In this document: positions 1 to 9,071 of the stretch, piece by piece
Position numbering within the stretch: position 1 is the stretch's first letter
How the letters are laid out: every line of letters starts with the position of its first letter
The notes under the pieces: model-generated
Told to the model about the DNA's origin: nothing
Seen by the model: only the letters and a program-made list of their open reading frames with translations
Databases searched by the model: none
DNA from: Pseudoalteromonas sp. 0303
GTDB taxonomy: Bacteria > Pseudomonadota > Gammaproteobacteria > Enterobacterales > Alteromonadaceae
Assembly: GCF_013349995.1 (NCBI RefSeq)
Contig: NZ_JABVXF010000032.1
Location: forward strand, 1 to 49,126
Reading direction: 5' to 3'
DNA: 49,126 bases
Program-made: the position numbers and the translations under genes

Positions 1-51
1 GTTGAATCAGCTCGTGAAAAACTTGAGAGGGCTTATGGTGCCCTCAACTAG
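1..51 (+). CDS. C-terminal end of an unidentified protein (partial)
   Basis: An open frame enters from the left edge and ends at the TAG at 49-51, giving 16 residues ending in ERAYGALN. The residues are charged and helix-like, as at the end of a normal protein, and the stop is followed by a possible weak terminator. Too little is present to name the gene, and the frame could be open by chance. Confidence 0.35.
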   Translation, partial: VESAREKLERAYGALN

Positions 52-75
52 TCAGAACTTGTGTGATGGAGTACT

Positions 76-98
76 AGTGCTATTTGTGGCGCTTTTTT
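76..98 (+). terminator. possible weak rho-independent terminator
   Basis: A six-pair stem (76-81 with 88-93, including two G-U pairs), loop ATTTGT, then a run of six T. It would end transcription from the gene entering at the left edge. The stem is weak. Confidence 0.35.
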
Positions 99-198
99 CT
101 ACGCATAAAAAACCAAGTTTTAGTTGATGTAAGTCATACGCGAAACTTCAACATATAAGCTAATCTGTAATTAATCAGTGAATGAAGTTGGTAACACA

Positions 199-1287
199 AT
201 GAAAAAATTACTGCTATTAACAAGTGGGGGTGATTGCCCTGGGCTCAATGGGGTGATCAGAGCGGTGGTTAAAGCAGCCGAGCATGATGGCAATTGGCAG
301 GTGTATGGTAGCCGAAGAGCATATTGTGGTGTGCTTGAAAAGCCAAATGATATTATACACTTAACTAGTGAAGTTGTGGCGGGTATTCATGTTCGTGGTG
401 GAACAATTCTCGAAACCGTTAATAAAGGGAACCCAACCGCATTTCCTGCTGAAATAGCGGGCGAACAAGTGTTTATTGACCGCTCTGATGAGTTAATCAG
501 TATTATTAAGCAACTTGGATTTGATGCCGTAATTAATATTGGTGGTGATGGTTCACATAGGGTATCTCAGCACTTATTGGAACATGGCTTAAATATCGTA
601 GGCGTGCCAAAAACTATTGATAATGACTTATATGGCACTGATTACACAATTGGTTTTCAGACTGCTGTCGACACCGCCACCGAAGCCATTGATCGTTTAA
701 TACCAACAGCGCAAAGTCATAACCGGGTAATTGTGACTGAGGTAATGGGGCGCGATGCCGGTTGGATTTGTTTGCACTCTGCTATTGCAGCTGGCGCAGA
801 AGTCGCACTTATTCCAGAAATTCCTTACGATATTGAAGCGATTAAAGCCAAATTAACATCACGTTTTGATAAAGGCCATGGATTTGCCAACATTGTCATT
901 TCAGAAGGAGCAAAACCTGTTTCTGGTGGTGTTGTTAGTAAACAATCAAATGAACTTGGTTACGAAAACCCAGTGCTTGGTGGCATTGCTGAGCAGCTTG
1001 CTTCACAAATACGTGTGGCGCTTGATCTTGATGTAAGAGTAACCGTATTAGGGCATATTCAACGTGGAGGCACACCTAATGCGTTTGATAGGGTGCTTGC
1101 AGCAGAGTTTGGGGTGCAAGCATTCGAGCTAGTAAAGAAAGGCCAGTTTGGTTTTATTCCTGTCAGTAAAGACGGTGAAATTAAACCAATCAGTTTAAAA
1201 GAAGCTACTTCTGAATATCGCGTCATCCCTCTAGAACATTCTTTAATAACAAGTGCCCGCGCAATGGGCATGTGTTTAGGCGAATAA
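199..1287 (+). CDS. pfkA: 6-phosphofructokinase (probably ATP-dependent, group III type)
   Basis: Phosphorylates fructose 6-phosphate to the 1,6-bisphosphate in glycolysis. The protein has 362 residues from the ATG at 199, longer than the roughly 320 of E. coli PfkA. Visible motifs: nucleotide-binding GGDCPG (residues 10-15), GGDGS (115-119), catalytic PKTIDND (137-143), MGRDAGW (183-189) and substrate-binding GHIQRGG (about 285-291). The residue matching E. coli Gly104 is Gly, which favours ATP. The residue matching Gly124 is Lys, as in PPi-dependent and group III enzymes. ATP dependence is therefore inferred. A GTG at 178 would add seven residues (MNEVGNT); the ATG is preferred because it begins directly with the conserved beta strand, although neither start has a strong Shine-Dalgarno. 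It appears to be transcribed alone. Confidence 0.9.
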   Translation: MKKLLLLTSGGDCPGLNGVIRAVVKAAEHDGNWQVYGSRRAYCGVLEKPNDIIHLTSEVVAGIHVRGGTILETVNKGNPTAFPAEIAGEQVFIDRSDELISIIKQLGFDAVINIGGDGSHRVSQHLLEHGLNIVGVPKTIDNDLYGTDYTIGFQTAVDTATEAIDRLIPTAQSHNRVIVTEVMGRDAGWICLHSAIAAGAEVALIPEIPYDIEAIKAKLTSRFDKGHGFANIVISEGAKPVSGGVVSKQSNELGYENPVLGGIAEQLASQIRVALDLDVRVTVLGHIQRGGTPNAFDRVLAAEFGVQAFELVKKGQFGFIPVSKDGEIKPISLKEATSEYRVIPLEHSLITSARAMGMCLGE

Positions 1288-1289
1288 TC

Positions 1290-1316
1290 TGCGAATTGAT
1301 ATAACTTCAATTCGCA
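1290..1316 (+). terminator. hairpin after the phosphofructokinase gene
   Basis: A perfect 10-bp inverted repeat, TGCGAATTGA (1290-1299) and TCAATTCGCA (1307-1316), with a 7-nt loop, lies three bases past the stop codon. No T-run follows directly, so it may be a weak terminator or an mRNA 3' stabiliser. Confidence 0.45.
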
Positions 1317-1442
1317 TAACTAATAGTTTTAAAACAACTTTCTCAGTTACGTTCGTAATAATTCAATTAGCAATTTATTTATTGCACAACATTCATGCGT
1401 TAAAGCAAGCATTTTATTTAATGTAAAGTTCTTTAAAGATGG

Positions 1443-1470
1443 TTGATCTGTGCCTTTTTTAGTTTAGAAT
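1443..1470 (+). promoter_or_regulatory. sigma-70-type promoter of the RND efflux operon
   Basis: A TTGATC -35 (1443-1448) and TAGAAT -10 (1465-1470), separated by 16 bp, stand 30 bp before the adaptor start codon. The -10 lies inside the palindrome at 1460-1489, so a bound repressor would block polymerase. Confidence 0.5.
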
Positions 1471-1489
1471 GATCGTTCACTCTAAACTA
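1460..1489 (+). promoter_or_regulatory. TetR/AcrR-type operator palindrome
   Basis: A 30-bp palindrome centred between 1474 and 1475 with 13 of 15 positions paired. Its outer arms are TAGTTTAGA and TCTAAACTA and its core is TGATCGTTCA. The core resembles the AcrR-family operator core. It overlaps the -10 of the efflux promoter and ends 11 bp before the start codon. The likely ligand is the TetR protein encoded at 7340-7957, which is inferred from linkage. Confidence 0.65.
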
Positions 1490-1500
1490 AGGAACTACAC

Positions 1501-2664
1501 ATGCAGCGCTCTCGCATTCCATTTTTTGCAGTGTCAGCTTTGGCTGGTGCTGTTTTATTATCAGGCTGCGGCCAATCAGAATCGGCTCAAGGGCAAACGC
1601 AGGCAGCTCAAGCTGTTCCTGTAGGCGTTATTGAGATGCAAAGCAAACCACTTACACTAACTAAAGAATTACCGGGTCGTGTGGCTGCTTCACGTATTGC
1701 GCAAATTCGTCCGCAGGTTAACGGTATTATTCAGTCTCGTATGTTTGTTGAAGGTGCTGAGGTTGAAAAAGGCCAAGCTTTATATCAGATTGACCCATCT
1801 ACATTTGAAGCTGAAGTAGCAACTAGTAAAGCCGCTATTACTAAAGCTCAAGCAAGTATTGCAAATGCCAAAGCAAAAGCAGAACGCTATAAAGAGCTAT
1901 TGAGCATCAAAGCAGTAAGCCAACAAGATTACGACGAAGCTGATGCAGCATACAAAGGTGCAAAAGCTGACTTACTGACAGCTCAAGCGCAGCTTAAAAC
2001 CGCTGAAATCAATTTAAACTACAGCAAAGTGTTAGCGCCAATTAGTGGCCAAATTGGTAAATCAGATGTCACTGCCGGTGCCCTTGTGAGTGCAAATCAA
2101 GCAACTGCATTAGCAACCATTACTCAATTAGACCCAATCTATGTTGATTTAACCCAGTCAAGCAGTGAACTAACACGTTTGAAAAAAGCCATTGCTGCAG
2201 GTGATCTTGATAAAGATGCCGCTTTGCATTCAAAAGTTGAATTAAAGATGGAAGACGGCAGTACTTATCAACATAAAGGTACATTGCAATTCTCTGAAGT
2301 GACTGTTGATCCAAGCACAGGCTCAGTAACCTTACGTGCTGAATTTCCTAACCCTGAAAAATTACTGCTGCCAGGTATGTATGTTCGTGCAGTGATTGTT
2401 GAAGGTGTGAAAAGTGATGCGATTTTAGCACCGCAACGTGGCGTAAGCAGAAACACAAAAGGTGAGCCTACTGCCATGGTTGTAAGCAAAGACAATACCG
2501 TAGAAGCACGTGTGCTTAAAACTGATCGTACTGTTGGCTCAAATTGGTTAGTGACAGACGGCCTAAACAATGGCGATAAGTTAATTGTTGAAGGTTTACA
2601 GAAAATCCGCCCAGGTGCACCAGTCAATGCAATGCCTGCAGAATCAGCAGCTAACAGCCAGTAA
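1501..2664 (+). CDS. acrA: RND efflux membrane-fusion (periplasmic adaptor) lipoprotein, AcrA/MexA family
   Basis: Periplasmic adaptor that links the inner-membrane RND pump to its outer-membrane channel. The 387-residue protein has a lipoprotein signal with lipobox LSGC (Cys23). It then has a split lipoyl domain (around residues 65-85 and 165-200), a helical hairpin rich in Ala, Lys and Gln (about 95-160) and beta-barrel and membrane-proximal domains to the end, the usual HlyD/AcrA order and length. It is the first gene of an operon with the pump (12-bp gap) and the outer-membrane factor. A TetR operator overlaps its promoter. The substrate range cannot be read from sequence, and the symbol denotes family membership rather than strict orthology with E. 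coli acrA. Confidence 0.92.
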   Translation: MQRSRIPFFAVSALAGAVLLSGCGQSESAQGQTQAAQAVPVGVIEMQSKPLTLTKELPGRVAASRIAQIRPQVNGIIQSRMFVEGAEVEKGQALYQIDPSTFEAEVATSKAAITKAQASIANAKAKAERYKELLSIKAVSQQDYDEADAAYKGAKADLLTAQAQLKTAEINLNYSKVLAPISGQIGKSDVTAGALVSANQATALATITQLDPIYVDLTQSSSELTRLKKAIAAGDLDKDAALHSKVELKMEDGSTYQHKGTLQFSEVTVDPSTGSVTLRAEFPNPEKLLLPGMYVRAVIVEGVKSDAILAPQRGVSRNTKGEPTAMVVSKDNTVEARVLKTDRTVGSNWLVTDGLNNGDKLIVEGLQKIRPGAPVNAMPAESAANSQ

Positions 2665-2676
2665 CGGAGAAACTTA

Positions 2677-5600
2677 ATGTCACGATTTTTTATTGATCGG
2701 CCCATATTTGCATGGGTGCTTGCTATCGTTGTGATGCTGGCAGGTATCTTAGCAATTAGAAGTTTGCCGGTTGCGCAGTATCCATCAATTGCACCACCTG
2801 CAATTAGTATTCAAGCCACATACCCTGGTGCGTCGGCCCGTACTCTAGAAGATACGGTTACACAGGTTATTGAACAAAAAATGAAAGGGCTAGATGGCTT
2901 GCTCTACATGTCGTCAACCTCAGAGTCTAACGGCTCAGCGACGTTAACCTTAACCTTTAGTGCAGATACAGACCCGGATATCGCACAGGTTCAAGTACAA
3001 AACAAATTGTCGCTTGCAACACCGTTATTACCAGAAGAAGTACAACGTCAAGGTGTCTCGGTTGCAAAATCGGCTCGTAACTTCTTAATGGTTGTAGGCT
3101 TTGTATCTGAAGACGGCAGTATGAACAACATCGATATCGGTGATTATGTTTCATCAAACGTGCTTGATATTATTTCTCGTGTAAACGGTGTCGGTGAAGT
3201 GCAGCTGTTTGGCTCTCAATATGCAATGCGTATTTGGTTAGACCCAGCTAAATTACTGAAGTACTCATTAACTCCTGCTGATATTAGTGCTGCAATCAGT
3301 GCTCAAAATGCACAAGTTTCAGCAGGTCAATTAGGTGCGTTGCCAGCAGTAAGTGGCCAACAATTAAATGCAACGGTAACTGCACAAAGCCGCTTACAAA
3401 CACCTGAGCAATTTAGAAATATTTTTGTAAAAACCAATGCTGATGGTTCAGTTGTTCGTTTAAGTGATGTTGCTGATGTTGAATTAGGTGGTGAAAACTA
3501 CGGTGTTGTTGCGCGTTTTAACGGCAAACCGGCATCAGGTTTAGGTGTTAAGCTTGCCAGTGGTGCTAATGCACTTGATACAGCTGATGGCGTAAAAGCG
3601 GCCCTTGCTGAACTTGAGCCTTTCTTCCCTGAAGGTTTAACAACAGTTGTTCCTTACGATACGACGCCATTCGTCTCACTTTCGATTGAAAAAGTTGTCA
3701 GCACTCTAATCGAAGCTGTTGTGCTGGTGTTCTTGGTCATGTACTTATTCTTACAGAACTTCAGAGCAACACTTATTCCGACTATTGCAGTACCTGTTGT
3801 ATTGCTTGGGACGTTTGCCATCTTGCAAGTGTTTGGTTTCTCAATTAATACCCTAACCATGTTTGCGATGGTACTTGCCATCGGTCTACTGGTAGATGAT
3901 GCAATCGTCGTGGTTGAAAACGTTGAACGTGTAATGACAGAAGAGAACTTATCTCCTCTTGAGGCTACACGTAAATCAATGGATGAAATCAAAGGTGCCC
4001 TTGTTGGTATTGCGATGGTGCTGTCGGCAGTATTCGTGCCTATGGCGTTCTTCCCTGGCTCAACAGGGGTTATTTATCGCCAGTTCTCAATTACCTTGGT
4101 AACTGCGATGAGTTTATCAGTACTGGTTGCATTGATTTTAACACCAGCTTTGTGTGCGACAATGCTAAAACAAAGTCATGTACATAATGATAAATCTTTA
4201 TTTGGTCGTTTCTTCCTTGGCTTTAACCGTGGTTTTGACAGAACGAACTCGGGTACACAAGGTTTTGTGTCTCGCATGATCAAACACAGTAAACGCTATT
4301 TACTTATTTACGGTTTAATCGTGGGTGGCATGGTGTTTATTTTCTCACAATTACCATCGGCATTCTTACCAGATGAAGACCAAGGTATTTTGTTTAACCA
4401 AGTAAGCCTACCTGCCGGTGCAACAACAGAGCAAACGTTAAAAGTTGTTGAAAAGATGGAACATCACTTCTTAGAAGAACAATCAGAAGCGGTTAAGTCT
4501 ATCTTTACGGTAACAGGTTTCAGCTTTGCAGGTTCTGGTCAAAACGCGGCAATCGGCTTTGTGGGTTTAAAACACTGGGATGAACGTCAGCGTCCTGATC
4601 TAACCGTCGGTGCGGTTGCGGGTAAAGCCATGGGATACTTCTCAACGATTAAAGAAGCGTTCGTATTTGCATTCCCACCTCCTGCGGTTGTTGAGCTTGG
4701 TACTGCAAACGGTTTCACCTTGTTCTTACAAGATAGGGTTGGTCTAGGTCACGAAAAACTACTTGAAGCACGTAACATGTTTTTAGGTATGGCTGCACAA
4801 AACCCGGTGTTATCAGGTGTGCGCCCGAATGGTCAAGAAGATAAACCTGAGCTAGAGCTTGATATTGATTTAGCGAAAGCCGAAGCATTAGGTCTTACTC
4901 AAGCAGATATCAATAATACGTTATCAACGGCTTGGGGTAGTAGCTATGTAAATGACTTTATTGACCGTGGTCGTGTGAAAAAAGTGTACTTACAAGGTAC
5001 GCCTGAATCACGCATGGTGCCAGAAGACTTAGATGAGTGGTATGTACGTAACGCCAATGGTGACATGGTGCCATTTACAGCCTTTGCTCATTCTTATTGG
5101 ACATATGGCTCACCTCGTCTTGAGCGTTATAACGGCTTTTCAGCGATGGAAATCCAAGGTGCGGCTGCACCGGGCTACAGTACTGGTCAAGCGATGGCTG
5201 AAGTTGAGAAAATGGTTAAGCAGTTACCACCGGGTGTATCGTTCGAATGGACAGGTATTTCATATGAAGAACGTTTAAGTGGTGGTCAAGCGCCATTACT
5301 TTATGCACTTTCATTGTTGGTTGTATTCCTTTGTTTAGCGGCGTTATATGAAAGCTGGTCAGTTCCTGCTGCAGTTATGCTAATTGTACCGCTTGGTGTA
5401 TTTGGTGCGTCGATTGCGTCATTTGTATTTAATTTATCAAACGATATTTATCTCCAAGTGGGTCTATTAACCACCATAGGTCTGGCATCAAAAAATGCCA
5501 TCTTAATTGTAGAGTTTGCTATTCATAAAATGGATGAAGGTATGAAACTTGTCGATGCCGCGGTAGCAGCTATTCGTCTACGTTTACGTCCAATCTTTAT

Positions 5601-5808
5601 GACATCAATGGCATTTGTGTGTGGTGTACTACCATTGGCAATTGCATCAAGTGCAGGCTCAGGTGCACAAAACGCACTAGGTATTGCTGTTATTGGCGGT
5701 ACTCTTGCGTCATCGACAATTGTGGTAATTTTTGTGCCGCTGTTCTTTGTACTAGTGCGCCGAGTATTCCCAGGCAAAACAAAATCAACTAATGAGGAGC
5801 AGGCATAA
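2677..5808 (+). CDS. acrB: RND multidrug efflux pump, HAE1 family (AcrB/MexB-like)
   Basis: Proton-driven inner-membrane pump that exports hydrophobic or amphiphilic compounds. Its 1043 residues match the usual HAE1 length. It opens with FFIDRPIFAWVLA, the typical first TM helix. It has the two proton-relay aspartates Asp407 and Asp408 in LLVDDAIVVVEN (TM4), and the relay lysine near residue 939 in LASKNAILIVEFA (TM10). Two large periplasmic loops separate TM1-TM2 and TM7-TM8. The stop codon overlaps the start of the outer-membrane factor by one base, so the two are translationally coupled. Confidence 0.95.
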   Translation: MSRFFIDRPIFAWVLAIVVMLAGILAIRSLPVAQYPSIAPPAISIQATYPGASARTLEDTVTQVIEQKMKGLDGLLYMSSTSESNGSATLTLTFSADTDPDIAQVQVQNKLSLATPLLPEEVQRQGVSVAKSARNFLMVVGFVSEDGSMNNIDIGDYVSSNVLDIISRVNGVGEVQLFGSQYAMRIWLDPAKLLKYSLTPADISAAISAQNAQVSAGQLGALPAVSGQQLNATVTAQSRLQTPEQFRNIFVKTNADGSVVRLSDVADVELGGENYGVVARFNGKPASGLGVKLASGANALDTADGVKAALAELEPFFPEGLTTVVPYDTTPFVSLSIEKVVSTLIEAVVLVFLVMYLFLQNFRATLIPTIAVPVVLLGTFAILQVFGFSINTLTMFAMVLAIGLLVDDAIVVVENVERVMTEENLSPLEATRKSMDEIKGALVGIAMVLSAVFVPMAFFPGSTGVIYRQFSITLVTAMSLSVLVALILTPALCATMLKQSHVHNDKSLFGRFFLGFNRGFDRTNSGTQGFVSRMIKHSKRYLLIYGLIVGGMVFIFSQLPSAFLPDEDQGILFNQVSLPAGATTEQTLKVVEKMEHHFLEEQSEAVKSIFTVTGFSFAGSGQNAAIGFVGLKHWDERQRPDLTVGAVAGKAMGYFSTIKEAFVFAFPPPAVVELGTANGFTLFLQDRVGLGHEKLLEARNMFLGMAAQNPVLSGVRPNGQEDKPELELDIDLAKAEALGLTQADINNTLSTAWGSSYVNDFIDRGRVKKVYLQGTPESRMVPEDLDEWYVRNANGDMVPFTAFAHSYWTYGSPRLERYNGFSAMEIQGAAAPGYSTGQAMAEVEKMVKQLPPGVSFEWTGISYEERLSGGQAPLLYALSLLVVFLCLAALYESWSVPAAVMLIVPLGVFGASIASFVFNLSNDIYLQVGLLTTIGLASKNAILIVEFAIHKMDEGMKLVDAAVAAIRLRLRPIFMTSMAFVCGVLPLAIASSAGSGAQNALGIAVIGGTLASSTIVVIFVPLFFVLVRRVFPGKTKSTNEEQA

Positions 5809-7211
5809 TGAAAGCTAAACTTATCTCAGTGTCTGTTGCTGCACTTATGTTATCTGCCTGTAATATGGCGCCAGATATGGAGCAACGTGAATTACCCGTT
5901 GCTCAAAACTATGATATCCAAGGTACAGCGGGCGATATAAATGCGCTCAATTGGCAGTCATTTTTCAGTAATGCGCAACTTCAACAGTTGATTGCGCTCA
6001 CACTTGAAAACAACAAAGACATAAAAACTGCTGCACTGAATGTGCAGCAGGTTAGAGCAATGTATCAGATTGAAGATTCAGCGCTTTACCCAAGCATTGA
6101 TCTCAATGCATCGGGTACCCGTCAGCGTCTTCCGGCAGATTTATCTGGTACTGGTCAAGCAACTATCTCTGAAAACTATACAGCAACTGTAGGCCTAACC
6201 GCTTATGAGATTGATCTTTGGGGCAAAGTACGTAACCAATCAGAGCAAGCATTACAAAACCTATATTCGGCTGAATACAGTTTAACTAGTGTGCGAATTA
6301 GTTTGATCTCCGAATTAGTAAATGCATGGCTTAACTATGCGACGGATAAAGAGCTTTTGGCACTTGCAAACGAGACTTTGAAGTCTCAGCAGGAGTCTTT
6401 AGAGCTAACTCGTAAGACATTTGCTCTAGGTGCTGCTTCTCAGTTAACGCTATCGCAACTTGAAAGCACAGTAGCAACCGCTAAAGTCGATATTGCAAAC
6501 TATCAGCGTTTACTAAAGCGTGATAAAAATGCCCTCGATTTTCTAGTAGGTAAAACCGTCACTGCAGATTTATTACCAAGTGAAAGTATAGATGATGTAC
6601 TTAATTTGCCTGATGTGCCAGTAGGGTTACCGTCTGAGCTATTGACTCAGCGACCTGATATCAAAGCTGCAGAGCATGATTTATTGGCTGCCAATGCAAA
6701 CATTGGTGTGGCAAAAGCGGCATTTTATCCAAGCATCAGTTTAACAGCGAATGCGGGGACAGCTTCAGCTGACTTGAGTAATCTTTTTGATTCAGGTTCT
6801 GGGACTTGGAGCTTTGTGCCTTCGGTAAACTTGCCTATTTTTAACATGGGTCGTAATCAAGCTAATCTCGATGTTGCAAAAGCTCAACAAGAAATGGCTA
6901 TAACCAGTTACGAGCAAACCATTCAACAGGCATTCAAAGAAGTATCTGATGCCCTTGCTGACCGTGAAGGTTATATGCATCAGCTAGATGCCCTGAATGA
7001 CTTGTATCAAAGTAATGAGCTATCTTTTACTTTATCGGATGCACGTTTTCAAAAAGGCGCCGACAGCTACTTGCAAGTATTGGATGCACAGCGAAATTGG
7101 TACAGTGCAGGACAACAGTTAATTTTGGGTAAGCAAGCGTATCTGGCGAGCCAAATTAATTTGTATAAAGCACTTGGTGGCGGCTGGAATGCACAAAAAT
7201 CTGTGCAATAA
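5808..7211 (+). CDS. outer-membrane efflux lipoprotein, OprM/NodT family
   Basis: Outer-membrane channel of the tripartite pump. Its 467 residues include a lipoprotein signal with lipobox LSAC and a TolC-like two-repeat architecture. The internal landmark LPSELLTQRPDIKAAEHDL around 280-295 is typical of OprM/NodT proteins, and the matching LGGGW motif is near the C-terminus. It overlaps the pump stop codon by one base (TAATG). It belongs with the adaptor and pump as a complete tripartite set, so it probably does not need a shared TolC. Confidence 0.92.
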   Translation: MKAKLISVSVAALMLSACNMAPDMEQRELPVAQNYDIQGTAGDINALNWQSFFSNAQLQQLIALTLENNKDIKTAALNVQQVRAMYQIEDSALYPSIDLNASGTRQRLPADLSGTGQATISENYTATVGLTAYEIDLWGKVRNQSEQALQNLYSAEYSLTSVRISLISELVNAWLNYATDKELLALANETLKSQQESLELTRKTFALGAASQLTLSQLESTVATAKVDIANYQRLLKRDKNALDFLVGKTVTADLLPSESIDDVLNLPDVPVGLPSELLTQRPDIKAAEHDLLAANANIGVAKAAFYPSISLTANAGTASADLSNLFDSGSGTWSFVPSVNLPIFNMGRNQANLDVAKAQQEMAITSYEQTIQQAFKEVSDALADREGYMHQLDALNDLYQSNELSFTLSDARFQKGADSYLQVLDAQRNWYSAGQQLILGKQAYLASQINLYKALGGGWNAQKSVQ

Positions 7212-7339
7212 ATCAGCAAAAGCATAATTTATTTAAGGTTTTGCAGGTTCTTAGTTGTTTTGACTCTCCTCAAAGATTAAGATCCTGTAAACCTTGTTTA
7301 AATTAAAGTTAACCCTAGTCAGTAAAGCTTGGAGAAACC

Positions 7340-7957
7340 ATGACGCAAAAAACGAAAAGACACAATGATCCTGCGCTTGCTGAGGCAAGACGTAATCAAG
7401 TGCTTTGTGCCGCAGCGGATTGTTTTCGACGTAAGGGTTATCATGGCGCGGGAATGGCCGAAATTTCTAAAACCGCGGGTATGAGTGCTGGCCACATCTA
7501 CAATTATTTCGCCAGTAAAGAAGCGATTATAGAATCGATTGTTGAGCGTGATATGGAAGAAATGTTCTCAATCTTTAAAGAGTTTGCTGATAAACCCGGC
7601 GATCGTGTCACTGTATTACTAGATGGTCTAGGCAGAGGGGTTGAGCGCCATACCGATTTGAATCAAGGTGCGCTTGATTTAGAAATGCTCGCCGAAGCTG
7701 CTCGTAACGAAAAAGTGGCTAACTTATTACGAGAGTCAGATAGCCACGCTCGTGATTCTATGCGTGAATTATTAGTGGGTGAAAGAGGGCCATTACAAGG
7801 CACAGCACTTGAAGAAGTCAATGCCCGTATTGAAGTGATGTTTTCAGTAATGGGTGGCCTGTTACTGCGTAAAATGCTCAACCCAGATTTAGATATTCAT
7901 GAGTTACTTAAAGCGCTACGTCCAACAATGAAAACCTTATTGTTACCATTTGAATAA
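7340..7957 (+). CDS. TetR/AcrR-family transcriptional regulator
   Basis: The 205-residue regulator has an N-terminal TetR helix-turn-helix (about residues 22-62, with the signature IYNYFASKEAIIESIV) and an all-helical ligand-binding C-terminal domain. A Shine-Dalgarno TTGGAGAA precedes the ATG. It lies 128 bp after the efflux operon on the same strand and probably represses it through the palindrome at 1460-1489. This gene's own upstream region shows no obvious copy of that palindrome, so autoregulation is not evident. It is convergent with the HupE-like gene, only 8 bp between stops. Confidence 0.88.
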   Translation: MTQKTKRHNDPALAEARRNQVLCAAADCFRRKGYHGAGMAEISKTAGMSAGHIYNYFASKEAIIESIVERDMEEMFSIFKEFADKPGDRVTVLLDGLGRGVERHTDLNQGALDLEMLAEAARNEKVANLLRESDSHARDSMRELLVGERGPLQGTALEEVNARIEVMFSVMGGLLLRKMLNPDLDIHELLKALRPTMKTLLLPFE

Positions 7958-7965
7958 AGCACTTA

Positions 7966-9063
7966 TTAAAAGCGCTCTATAGACCATTGGATTGCCATAA
8001 TTGCAATTACCACTGAGCCTGCTGGCATAATAGCTTTTTTGTACCAAGTGTTATTTCTAAGTAGCATTAGCAGTGGTAAACAGATTGCTAAAATAACCAG
8101 TTGACCAATCTCAACCCCTAAATTAAAGGCTAAAATACTCATTAGCTGGTATTCATTTGATAAACCAAGCTCACCTAAAACACTCGCAAACCCCATACCG
8201 TGTAGTAGACCAAAACAGAATGTGATCCAGCCTAAGCGCACAATCATTGGCCAAATATTATTTATTGCAGCAAATAATACTGAAAGCGCGATACCTAATT
8301 CTACCCATCGGGTGTTTGGCGATATGATATTCATAGCAGTCGCTGTGAGGGTAATTGAGTGAGCAAGTGTAAAAGCGGTGATGATCCAAGCTGTATCAAT
8401 TAGAATTTGTTTTTTAGACTCGACACGTTGCCACTCGCCTTGCTTACGAACTAACACACAGCCCAGTAATAGCGCGATTAAAAACAAGATATGATCTGTG
8501 CCCATCCAAATATGTAATATGCCTTGATGTACATATTCAACAAACGTTTCTGAATAGCTCGTTTCATCAAAACTAAAAGTTTGGGTTTGTTCATTTAAAG
8601 TAAAAACTCGGCTTATATTTCCAATTGAAGAAATGGCTTTGTGATTAGCATCGACTTCGAACAGTGCGCTGTAATTTATAGAAAAGCTTTGGCTATTTGG
8701 GCAGCTAATTTGTATAGGGGTTACGATATATGATTCATTAAAATGTGAGTCAACCTTTAAATCCCCCTCACTGTTAATTGCACATATTTCATTATTTTGC
8801 TGTGCGCTAATCTTTTCAACTAGGTATTGATGAATAGTTCCTTTTTGATTTTTAATTTCTTGCCAAGTGATCACGTCATCTGCATTTTTATCAAATTCGA
8901 CAACGTGTTCTAAGTCCATCACAGCCACTTTCCATTGACCATTTAAAGTTAATTGTTCATTTTCGGACTTCGTTAATTCTAAGTATGCCGTACTAAGTTG
9001 ATGAGCATTTAGTTTAAAACTAAAGACCAAAAGAATTAAAAAGACAGATGATAAGTGTTTCAT
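7966..9063 (-). CDS. HupE/UreJ-type membrane protein with a periplasmic EF-hand-like domain
   Basis: A 365-residue protein with a signal peptide ending near LNAHQ, a periplasmic half, then about six or seven TM helices. The first TM region has the HupE/UreJ family 2 pattern LHIWMGTDHILFLIALLLG, with later HGMGF and His-containing helices. This family includes proposed Ni/Co-type metal permeases, but the substrate here is unknown. In the soluble half the segment DKNADDVITWQE matches an EF-hand loop (acidic or polar residues at 1, 3, 5 and 12), suggesting Ca2+ binding. The ATG at 9063 is chosen for its Shine-Dalgarno GAGGAAA; an upstream TTG at 9075 overlaps the previous gene. It is the last of four genes in the DUF4331 operon. 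Confidence 0.8.
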   Translation of the reverse strand: MKHLSSVFLILLVFSFKLNAHQLSTAYLELTKSENEQLTLNGQWKVAVMDLEHVVEFDKNADDVITWQEIKNQKGTIHQYLVEKISAQQNNEICAINSEGDLKVDSHFNESYIVTPIQISCPNSQSFSINYSALFEVDANHKAISSIGNISRVFTLNEQTQTFSFDETSYSETFVEYVHQGILHIWMGTDHILFLIALLLGCVLVRKQGEWQRVESKKQILIDTAWIITAFTLAHSITLTATAMNIISPNTRWVELGIALSVLFAAINNIWPMIVRLGWITFCFGLLHGMGFASVLGELGLSNEYQLMSILAFNLGVEIGQLVILAICLPLLMLLRNNTWYKKAIMPAGSVVIAIMAIQWSIERF

Positions 9064-9071
9064 AAATTTCC

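Noticed and set aside
199..1287. Calling the phosphofructokinase PPi-dependent because of PKTIDND
   Set aside because: PPi-dependent enzymes also have Asp in place of the Gly of GGDG; here it is Gly, so ATP is the safer call.
2268..2705. A 145-codon minus-strand frame opposite the efflux adaptor gene
   Set aside because: It lies wholly opposite a well-supported gene and its composition is that of a reverse-strand shadow.
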